Shown here piece after piece: positions 1 to 6,116 of a DNA stretch of 12,970 bases (position 1 is the first letter of the stretch; the number at the start of each line of letters is the position of its first letter). The notes beneath the pieces are model-generated. The model did no database searches. It saw only the letters and a program-made list of their open reading frames with translations, and had not been told where the DNA came from. Source of the DNA: Candidatus Bathyarchaeota archaeon (GTDB taxonomy: Archaea > Thermoproteota > Bathyarchaeia > RBG-16-48-13 > GCA-020355125). Location: NCBI GenBank assembly GCA_030670615.1, contig DAOVBJ010000008.1:1-12970 (forward strand), given 5' to 3'. Both the position numbers and the translations under genes were made by a program.

Positions 1-636
1 GGTTCCCTAGTGCTTGTGGATGGAACCATCGCCTTGACGGTTTTCTATCCTACCCTGAAGGATCGGAGGGAGTATCGAAGTCACTTCCGAGCCTTTTACG
101 AGGAGCTTTACGCGCCTTTGATGAATCGATGCGTGGAGCAAAACATCATGATCCTGGGTTTCCTGAAGAGGACGGGAAGCACCTACCTCGCTGAGTACCT
201 GAGTGTCAGGGGCTCCTACGACATCTACCTCGTTAACGCCCTCCTCCGGGAAGAAGGCAAATACATAGGCCCCATCCCCGTCATTGACACCAGCGCCAAG
301 CGGGCTAAGGTTCACCACCAATACGTCACGTTCTATCTCAACCTGAAAAACTGGGTCTACCGCTTTGAGCTCCTGAAAGAACAGCAACAAAGCTATCGTG
401 AAGGCATTGAAAACCTCTTGTACCTGGCCACGGAGGCCCACTACGGCATGAACCCCATCTTCAGTAAGGCGGACGAGTACGCGAGGGTGACCAAGCGGGA
501 GACAAACCTCAAATTCGACTACGTTATCCATGAATTGGATGCGGAGGACAGGACCCGGCTGCGCCTAGAAGCGCGGAAGAGAACGCATTTCGGCTACACC
601 ACAAAGCGGCTGCCGGGACGGTTGACCGCAAGATGA
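1..636 (+). CDS. nurA: NurA 5'-3' nuclease, 5' end outside the window
   Basis: NurA is the archaeal nuclease that works with the HerA translocase to resect DNA ends during double-strand-break repair. The reading frame is open to the first base of the window, so the gene starts upstream; the GTG at 10 is an internal Val codon. About 211 C-terminal residues are visible, out of a usual NurA length of roughly 300-400. Seen: a VLVDGTI motif with Asp codon at 19-21, matching the acidic motif of the NurA active site; an FLKRTGS stretch; a FYLNL..WVYRFE segment; and near the C-terminus EAHYGMNP followed by SKADEYAR, where His (codon 439-441) fits the conserved C-terminal His region of NurA. The stop codon overlaps the herA Shine-Dalgarno site, so the two are almost certainly co-transcribed and translated together. 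The N-terminal first catalytic Asp lies outside the window and cannot be checked. Confidence 0.88.
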   Translation, partial: GSLVLVDGTIALTVFYPTLKDRREYRSHFRAFYEELYAPLMNRCVEQNIMILGFLKRTGSTYLAEYLSVRGSYDIYLVNALLREEGKYIGPIPVIDTSAKRAKVHHQYVTFYLNLKNWVYRFELLKEQQQSYREGIENLLYLATEAHYGMNPIFSKADEYARVTKRETNLKFDYVIHELDAEDRTRLRLEARKRTHFGYTTKRLPGRLTAR

Positions 637-649
637 GGAGAAAGCGAGA

Positions 650-2161
650 ATGAGTGAAAGTCAAGTTTTGGGAACGGTACTTGGACAGGGAAGGAGGGCC
701 GAAGAGGTCCTCATCGTATCCACGATTGAGAAGACGGGAACCCTGAGGCGTGGAGCCATACTCGCCCACGACACTTTGAGCGAGACAATGCTGCTGCAGG
801 TGGCCAACAAGATGACGTGGTCCGACGTGAATGAACAGGATCTCTACCTCATGAGCGAGAACGAGCAGCTGGCATACCAGATCATTCAGCGATCCCCTCG
901 GAGCTACGTCCTCAGCTGCACCATCGCGGGAGCCATCCGAGACGAGGGTGATGGACCTCAAATCTTCAGCGGAACCATTAGCTTCGTCGCCGACAAGTCG
1001 TCTGAGGTTCGAGCCCTGAAGCCAGACGAGGTGAAGATGATCTATGACCGAGGTACCCTCTTCGTCGGAAGAACTGTGGACGACCACCCCGTTACACTTC
1101 CCGTGAACGGATTGGTTCAGCGGCACCTCAGCATCATCGGTATGACCGGCAGTGGGAAATCTTACTTGCTTGGACTCCTCTGTGAAGAGTTAGCACGACG
1201 CAAGGCCGCCATCCTCATCATCGACCCACACAACGAGTACATCCCCCTAGCCCAGACCCTGCCCAAAGAGACGAGGCGGATGCTGTACAGCGTCGGCACA
1301 GCGTCAGGGTTAAACACCTACACCCTCGACGTCAAGGAGATTTCGACCTATGACTTCCAGCACTTCACGGGGATGGGCCCGGGCTCCACGAGCATCGTCG
1401 AGACCGTTATCCAAGGTCTCCGCGAAAGCACGCCCCAATACACGATCCAGGACCTCCTCAACGAACTCGATGCGAGGGCGAAAAGCGGACAGCCCTCGGA
1501 GAAAGCTGCCGCCACGTGGGCCAGAAACTACATCCAGACATTAGCGAACACGGGTATGATCGGAATTCGGGAGCCCCCGATCCGAGAGATGGTGGGAGCG
1601 AATCAGGTGACCGTGGTAGCCATGTCCGGAGTGCGGGAGCGGATCCAACAATTCGTCGCCACCAGCATCCTGAAACGAGTCTTCGACGCGAGAAGGCAGC
1701 GGGTAATTCCGCCACTCCTTCTCATCGTGGAGGAGGCCCATCGATTTGCGCCCTCCGGGGAAGCGGCGTCCAGCAGCTCCATGATGCGCACCCTAGCTGC
1801 TGAGGGACGGAAGTTCGGTGTTTGTTTGGTGGTCGTGTCACAGCGACCGAACCGGCTTGACGCCACGGTCCTCAGCCAGTGCGTCACCAACATCGTGATG
1901 AAGATCAAGAATCCAGCGGACATCTCTAGCATACGGGAGAGCGCGGAGAACGTGACCGAGGACCTTCTGGGCGAGCTGCCCCGCTTCGAGCGGGGGGAGG
2001 CCTTGGTGATGGGAGAAGCGTTTCCCATATCTATCCGGTTCAAAACGAGGTCGGACAGGACGACCATGCACGGGGGCAAGAGCGTGGACTTTGAAGCTGT
2101 GTGGCAGGCAGAGAGCGAGAAACGGGACATAAAGCGGTTTGCGTTCCCCACCGAGCTGTAA
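650..2161 (+). CDS. herA: HerA hexameric DNA translocase/ATPase
   Basis: HerA is a FtsK-like hexameric ATPase that pumps DNA into the NurA nuclease during end resection. The 503-residue product has the usual HerA length and architecture. Residues 1-155 form the beta-rich HAS-barrel region. The RecA-like core has Walker A GMTGSGKS at 164-171, DPHNEY at 192-197, Walker B LLLIVEEAH at 356-364 with the double Glu at 361-362, a conserved EGRKFG segment at 385-390 and the SQRP sensor motif at 397-400. The C-terminal part holds the family motif RFERGEALVMG at 445-455. The ATG at 650 is chosen because GAGGAG lies at 635-640, overlapping the nurA stop; the gap to nurA is 13 nt. The gene looks intact and GC-rich. 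An internal helical insertion at about 260-310 is typical. I see no missing key residue. Confidence 0.95.
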   Translation: MSESQVLGTVLGQGRRAEEVLIVSTIEKTGTLRRGAILAHDTLSETMLLQVANKMTWSDVNEQDLYLMSENEQLAYQIIQRSPRSYVLSCTIAGAIRDEGDGPQIFSGTISFVADKSSEVRALKPDEVKMIYDRGTLFVGRTVDDHPVTLPVNGLVQRHLSIIGMTGSGKSYLLGLLCEELARRKAAILIIDPHNEYIPLAQTLPKETRRMLYSVGTASGLNTYTLDVKEISTYDFQHFTGMGPGSTSIVETVIQGLRESTPQYTIQDLLNELDARAKSGQPSEKAAATWARNYIQTLANTGMIGIREPPIREMVGANQVTVVAMSGVRERIQQFVATSILKRVFDARRQRVIPPLLLIVEEAHRFAPSGEAASSSSMMRTLAAEGRKFGVCLVVVSQRPNRLDATVLSQCVTNIVMKIKNPADISSIRESAENVTEDLLGELPRFERGEALVMGEAFPISIRFKTRSDRTTMHGGKSVDFEAVWQAESEKRDIKRFAFPTEL

Positions 2162-2174
2162 GGGGGGATTATGT

Positions 2175-3344
2175 ATGCGGATTGCGTTGGCTTCTGACTT
2201 CCATCTGGACTTACGCCAGTTCAACCGACAGCAACGGTGGCTGGACTTCGTGAACACTTTCGCCAAGGTCACGAAGCGAGTAGGGGAGCTGGCACCCGAC
2301 GCCTACGTCATAGCGGGAGACCTCTTTGAGAAGTATCGACCGCATCCAGGAGTCATCCGCCGATTCTTACGGGAGATGTCGTGCCTCGACTGCCCGATCA
2401 TCTTGATCCGGGGAAACCACGATTCCCCTCAGATATTCTTTGAGCGGTTCGGCGGCGACATCCTGCATCTGCTCCAAGATGTGGCTGAGATCGTTTACCT
2501 GAACCGAGAAACCCCCTCGTATGAGCTGGGTGACGTCTGCTTCATTGGCCTCGGCTACGTAGGCTTCAATACGGCGCAGGAGATTGCCAACCACGTTAAG
2601 GGGGTCAATACCAAGTTGAAGACCACGGTGGGCGTCTTTCACCAGCTCCTAGACTATCCCGGCGTGCCCGAGAGCTTGGTGGAGGTGTCGCGAAGCGTCC
2701 TCAAGGGGTTGAGACTCGACTATGTCCTGATGGGGCATTGGCATGTGCGGTACGAGGAGGCGGGGCTGTTTAATCCAGGGTCACCCGAGTACTGGTCCTT
2801 CGACCAGGGGGAACAAATTGTAGTGAATTTGGACACGGGAGACGAGAAGAGAACGCCCGCGAAGGAAAAAGGCTTCTACCTCATCGATACAGAGGTGGGC
2901 AAGGGTGAGTTCATCGAGGTCGCGCCGGCGAGGCCCATGTACTGCGTCACCTTTGAGACCAGCGCCTTCGACGAAGCCAGCCACCTCCCAACGATCAAGC
3001 GATACCTAGAGCGGTTCAACGTGGAAGGGGCGATGGTGAAGACCATCATTCAGGGGAGGCTTCGGTATGGCCGGATCAGCCTCGGGAGAACACTGAATCT
3101 CGAGAAGCCCCTTGTCCACAATGTGGTGACGAACCTCAAATCCGCGAAGGTTGCCATAGAAACGGTGGATACCATCGAAGCCCAAGCTGCGTACCTCGCG
3201 GACAGAGGCGTCAGCAAAGACGTGTCAAAGCGGGTCGCGGAGTGGCTCGAACACAGTCGAGACGACCTAGCAGCCATGCAGAGCCGGGACTTACTGCGTG
3301 CCCTCAGAGCCGTCCTCCGCCACGGAGAAGCAAAGGAATCCTGA
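2175..3344 (+). CDS. mre11: Mre11-type DNA double-strand-break repair nuclease
   Basis: This is a calcineurin-like metallophosphoesterase of the Mre11/SbcD family, the Mn-dependent nuclease that normally pairs with Rad50 to open and trim DNA ends. The five phosphodiesterase motifs are present: DFH (D8, H10), GD at 48-49 followed by LFE, GNHD at 80-83, the HQ of VFHQ at 156-157, and GHWH at 187-190. NPGSPEYWSF at 200-209 matches the Mre11 signature after the last motif. The capping domain follows, and the last 60 residues are predicted charged helices, where archaeal Mre11 carries its Rad50-binding helices. The ATG at 2175 is preferred over the in-frame TTG at 2139, because it starts directly with the first beta strand and follows a purine-rich AGGGGGGAT at 2161-2169 that overlaps the herA stop. 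Length (389 residues) fits the family. It is the last gene of the operon; no rad50 follows. A Rad50-independent exonuclease relative is the main alternative. Confidence 0.9.
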   Translation: MRIALASDFHLDLRQFNRQQRWLDFVNTFAKVTKRVGELAPDAYVIAGDLFEKYRPHPGVIRRFLREMSCLDCPIILIRGNHDSPQIFFERFGGDILHLLQDVAEIVYLNRETPSYELGDVCFIGLGYVGFNTAQEIANHVKGVNTKLKTTVGVFHQLLDYPGVPESLVEVSRSVLKGLRLDYVLMGHWHVRYEEAGLFNPGSPEYWSFDQGEQIVVNLDTGDEKRTPAKEKGFYLIDTEVGKGEFIEVAPARPMYCVTFETSAFDEASHLPTIKRYLERFNVEGAMVKTIIQGRLRYGRISLGRTLNLEKPLVHNVVTNLKSAKVAIETVDTIEAQAAYLADRGVSKDVSKRVAEWLEHSRDDLAAMQSRDLLRALRAVLRHGEAKES

Positions 3345-3425
3345 ATTAGCCACACCAAATCACGATACTTGATAGCCCTACATTTACGTCTGTACACCGA
3401 TGTCTCCCCCTAACGAAACGATCCA

Positions 3426-3464
3426 GCTCTTGCTGTGATGAGCCTTGGTAGACAAGGGAAGAGC
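3426..3464 (+). other. Nested hairpin in the gap after mre11
   Basis: Two nested stems are visible: GCTCTT (3426-3431) pairs with AAGAGC (3459-3464), and inside it CCTTG (3443-3447) pairs with CAAGG (3453-3457) around a GTAGA loop. The 5' side has an 11-nt bulge and the 3' side a single G. It lies about 80 nt past the mre11 stop with no T-run after it, so it is not a standard terminator. It could be a 3'-UTR structure, a processing site, or chance. Confidence 0.3.
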
Positions 3465-3483
3465 AAGGGATAGACATCCCAAG

Positions 3484-3519
3484 ATATATTTGTGAGGCAA
3501 GATTAGGTTCGTTGGAGGT
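3484..3519 (+). promoter_or_regulatory. TATA-like box and Shine-Dalgarno of the broken DUF1932 gene
   Basis: ATATATTT at 3484-3491 resembles an archaeal TATA box and would place a transcription start near 3512. GGAGGT at 3514-3519 is a strong Shine-Dalgarno site: 3 nt before the ATG at 3523 and 6 nt before the ATG at 3526, so 3526 is probably the true start. These intact signals show that the gene downstream was once properly expressed. The TATA call is by eye only. Confidence 0.45.
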
Positions 3520-3522
3520 TAT

Positions 3523-4394
3523 ATGATGGAATTACGTGCTGTAGGATTGTTGAGCCCAGGCGATATGGGTCATATAGTAGGACAGGTACTTATCGAGAAG
3601 GGAATGCCGGTTTTAACGTGCCTATAAGGGCGAAGCCAGAGAACGTGTCAGCTTGCTCGGACGGCGGGAATACAGGCAGTTCCAACATACGAGGATCTTG
3701 TGCGAAATACTGACATAATTCTCTCGATCTTGGTTCCCGCACAAGCAGAGAACGCGGCGCGGAAGGCGGCCACCGCACTCCGTACCACTGGTGAGACCAC
3801 TGTCTACGTGGATTGCAACGCCGTCTCGCCTGCCACCGCTGAAACCCTTGGAGCCCTCATTACAGGCGTGGGAAGCCGCTATGTCTCCGCCTCAATCATC
3901 GGCCCACCACCCAAACGGAAGGGAACCACGCGGTTCTATGCCTCTGGAGCCGATGTTAAGGCCTTTGAAGCGTTAACGGATTACGGTCTCGACATTTGTT
4001 CCATCGGGTCAGAACTTGGGCAAGCGAAGGGCATTAAAATGGCGTATGGAGCCCTGACCAAGGGGATAGCGGCCATCGCGACGGAGCTCTTAGTCGCGGC
4101 GCAGCGAATGGGCCTCTACCAAGCGTTGATAGACGAGTTGACGGGTAGCCAAGCCATGTTGCTTCAAAGAATCGAATGGACCCTGCTTAGGATGCCAACG
4201 AAGTCTCGTCGCTGGGTCGGGGAGATGGAGGAGATTGCAGCGACCTTCGACGCCGTGGGATTAACCGCGAGGATCTATCAAGGAGCTGACGACATGTATC
4301 GCTTTTCGGGCAGACGCCCTTAGCGGATGAGACTCCTGAGACGCTGGATCGCGACCGCACGCTCGCCCAAGTCATCGAGATCCTGGCCCGGTGA
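3523..4394 (+). pseudogene. 6-phosphogluconate-dehydrogenase-like oxidoreductase (Rossmann + DUF1932), broken by a stop and a frameshift
   Basis: Members of this family are NAD(P)-dependent beta-hydroxyacid dehydrogenase relatives; the exact substrate is unknown. The N-terminal nucleotide-binding motif GLLSPGDMGH is encoded from 3544. An in-frame TAA at 3625-3627 follows VLTCL, and the same frame continues with GRSQRTCQLARTAG and the strand DIILSILVP. The DUF1932 domain covers about 3920-4320 and keeps the Lys-bearing KMAYGALTKG. That frame then ends at TAG 4321-4323. The frame one base back continues from 4311 with QTPLADETPETLDRDRTL and stops at TGA 4392-4394. This is the C-terminal tail I expect for the family, so a base seems lost in or near the GGG at 4308-4310. 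With both lesions repaired the product would be about 290 residues, the normal family length. Downstream GTG or ATG restarts would lack the cofactor-binding motif. Sequencing or assembly error is the alternative, though the neighbouring genes are clean. Confidence 0.85.
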
Positions 4395-4755
4395 TCCTTC
4401 AGGTCCTCGGATCTCGGATGTTTGTAAGGTGGTCAGCGGGAATCGCTGATGATGAACAACTGTTTAATGTAAGAACCGAGTAGTAAGATGTACATTCGAT
4501 TGACGTGGATAGAGGAGCAGGGGCGTCATTAGGCCAAGTGCGATGTGATGAAACACAAACGGATTGTGCAAGGTTTCAACCCATAAAGACCGATTCGAAA
4601 AGAGTGGTTTCCTTCGCGTCCACAATGTACTCGCTTCATCAGGGTCGTTGGCGTAATACGCGTCCAGAGTACTGGGTGCGATGGATTACCCCATGAATTG
4701 TGTATGGTCGAGTCTTCTTCTCGTCCCCTTGTCAGGTTATGGTTGAGGGAAGGAA
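4395..4755. other. Gene-free stretch before the aldo/keto reductase
   Basis: No convincing gene is seen on either strand in these 361 bases. A 63-codon frame at 4505-4696 lacks a Shine-Dalgarno site and has a composition I cannot connect to any protein. The stretch begins with a tandem CTCGGAT CTCGGAT (4406-4419) and ends with GAGGGAAGGA, the ribosome binding site of the next gene. I see no clear TATA box. It may contain decayed coding sequence, but I could not identify any. Confidence 0.4.
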
Positions 4756-5529
4756 ATGGATTTGTTTGACTGTGAATTGCGTGATGGTCATTTCATGCCG
4801 ATGTTAGGGTTAGGTACTTGGCAGCTTCGAGGCGCCAGATGCACGTACATCGTGAAACGCGCGATTGAACTGGGATACCGCCTCATTGATACCGCGGACG
4901 CCTACGGAAACCATGAAGAGATTCGGGAAGCCATAAAGGGCTTCGATCGTTCTAAACTATTTATTACGACGAAGGTCAAGCATGGCAATCTGCGGTATCA
5001 TGATGTCGTTCGGGACTGTAATCGGAGTCTACGTGAACTCGGGACTGAGTACGTGGATCTCTACTTGATCCACTGGCCCAACGAAATGATTTCGATGCAG
5101 GAGACCTTGACGGCGTTCAATGAATTGGTTGATGACAGCAAAATCAGGAGCGTCGGCGTCAGCAACTTCACCGTTCGCCATTTAACGGACGCGTTACAGA
5201 TCGAAGAACGCCCTATAACGAATAACCAAGTACGCTTTCATCTCTACGATTACGATCAAGCGCTTCTCGCGTTTTGTCAAAAGGAGCACATCGTCGTCAC
5301 GGCCTATTCTCCCTTAGGTCGGGGACGAATTCTTCACAACCCAACCCTGCAGGAAATGGCGGGAAAATATCATCGAACTCCCGCCCAAATCTGTCTACGA
5401 TGGTGCCTCCAAAAGGGCGCGGCCGTGATTCCGAAGACGAGTTCGGAAGACCGGTTAAAAGAGAACATGGACTTGTTCGACTGGGAGATCGAGTCCCAAG
5501 ATATGCTAGCCCTCGAGGCCTCGAGGTAA
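4756..5529 (+). CDS. Aldo/keto reductase, NADP-dependent type
   Basis: Aldo/keto reductases are cytosolic TIM-barrel enzymes that reduce aldehydes and ketones with NAD(P)H. The catalytic tetrad is complete: D45 and Y50 in LIDTADAYGN, K73 in TTKV, H106 in IHWP. Further family motifs are VGVSNF at 133-138, NQV at 157-159, AYSPLGRG at 183-190, and VIPKTSSEDRLKEN at 224-237, the loop that grips the 2'-phosphate of NADP. The usual NQVE is NQVR here (Arg 160). The ATG follows GAGGGAAGGA at the expected distance. The product is 257 residues, a little short, because the frame stops just after the last helix at a CCTCGAGG-based palindrome; many relatives run 10-20 residues longer. It stands alone between the broken DUF1932 gene and a convergent small gene. 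The family (2,5-diketo-gluconate reductase/YeaE-like) is clear, the substrate is not. Confidence 0.9.
   Translation: MDLFDCELRDGHFMPMLGLGTWQLRGARCTYIVKRAIELGYRLIDTADAYGNHEEIREAIKGFDRSKLFITTKVKHGNLRYHDVVRDCNRSLRELGTEYVDLYLIHWPNEMISMQETLTAFNELVDDSKIRSVGVSNFTVRHLTDALQIEERPITNNQVRFHLYDYDQALLAFCQKEHIVVTAYSPLGRGRILHNPTLQEMAGKYHRTPAQICLRWCLQKGAAVIPKTSSEDRLKENMDLFDWEIESQDMLALEASR
5511..5526. repeat. 16-bp perfect palindrome at the end of the aldo/keto reductase
   Basis: CCTCGAGGCCTCGAGG is two tandem copies of the 8-bp palindrome CCTCGAGG, so the whole 16 bases read the same on both strands. It encodes the last residues of the reductase and directly abuts its TAA stop (5527-5529). It could fold into a GC-rich hairpin in RNA at the 3' end, or be a protein-binding site, or a small tandem duplication. 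Confidence 0.75.
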
Positions 5530-5608
5530 TGGCCTCTTGAATAAGGTTATCGTAAACAGCGGATCCCACTCTCTGCGAGTGATATGGTGGTTCTCAGCGT
5601 TCTTTGGA

Positions 5609-5920
5609 TTACTTTGTGTGGATGAGGAACCGGGAGTCTCGGCCCGCGCTGACGTATAGTCCACCCAACTCCTCGATGATAGCGGCGACTGAGGCGAATT
5701 TATCGCGTCCTAGGAATCCTTTGGGCTTGACGACGATGCCTTCAGCCGTTTCACTCACTTCTAGATCTTCAAGGTGCTCCTCCAGCCTAGATCTAACCGA
5801 TTCAATGGTGATCTTGGGGGCAACGCCTTCGGTGGGCTTAACCGTGATGACGACATCGTAGCCCTCCACAGAAATGATCGCTCCATCCGCTGTCGGAGTG
5901 ACCTGCACTTTTCGATTCAC
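5609..5920 (-). CDS. Conserved-looking hypothetical protein, 103 residues
   Basis: I do not recognise this family. The GTG start is set by a perfect GGAGGTGA (minus strand, 5932-5925) with good spacing, which strongly supports a real, well-translated gene. The product is small, soluble and mixed in charge, with no signal peptide, membrane segment or Cys pair. Apparent layout: beta strands at about 4-28 (VQVTP, AIISVEG, DVVITVKP), a charged helix at about 38-55 (SVRSRLEEHLEDLEV), strands at about 57-68 (GIVVKPKGFLG), a helix at about 72-85 (ASVAAIIEELGG), and a final strand pair (YVSAGRDSRFLI). The closing GG-YVSAG-DSRF-I looks like a motif under selection. The gene is convergent with the aldo/keto reductase and divergent from the M14 peptidase. 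A nucleic-acid-binding role is only a guess from size and fold pattern. Confidence 0.75.
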   Translation of the reverse strand: MNRKVQVTPTADGAIISVEGYDVVITVKPTEGVAPKITIESVRSRLEEHLEDLEVSETAEGIVVKPKGFLGRDKFASVAAIIEELGGLYVSAGRDSRFLIHTK

Positions 5921-6116
5921 GCTCTCACCTCCCTCAAACGCGGTTTAAATCAATCTAAAAAGCTTCAAAACTCACCGCTTCATTACGTACAGCGTAGCTT
6001 CTCATTGGTTAAGAAACTATCGATTCCTGATGGCTAAAGCGTGGAAACGAAGAGTTAAGCGGGGAAGGGATAGTACTTATGAGGAATAACGATATTAATT
6101 ATTTTGAGGAAAGATT
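5921..6116. promoter_or_regulatory. Divergent intergenic region with both ribosome binding sites
   Basis: This gap must hold the promoters of the 103-residue gene (leftward) and the M14 gene (rightward). Leftward: the GGAGGTGA site at 5925-5932 and a TTTAAA element at 5943-5948. Rightward: GAGGA at 6106-6110, 6 nt before the ATG, with AT-rich TATTAATTATT just ahead, too close to be its TATA box; TACTTAT near 6073-6079 is a better-placed but weak candidate. The Shine-Dalgarno sites are clear, the TATA boxes are not. Confidence 0.45.

Noticed and set aside
7..531. Long open frame on the minus strand opposite nurA
   Set aside because: It is the shadow of a strong NurA coding frame; its sequence has no recognisable motif and no Shine-Dalgarno site.
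4406..4419. Tandem CTCGGAT CTCGGAT
   Set aside because: Two 7-bp units are within chance expectation and nothing nearby gives them a role.
4445..4500. CTGATGATGA, resembling a box C of a C/D guide RNA
   Set aside because: No matching CTGA box D lies at a suitable distance, and no terminal stem is visible.
4505..4696. 63-codon plus frame between the broken gene and the aldo/keto reductase
   Set aside because: There is no ribosome binding site, no motif and no family resemblance; its length is expected by chance at this base composition.
5567..5581. CACTC-TCTGC-GAGTG hairpin after the aldo/keto reductase
   Set aside because: The stem is only 5 bp and no T-run follows, so it cannot be called a terminator.
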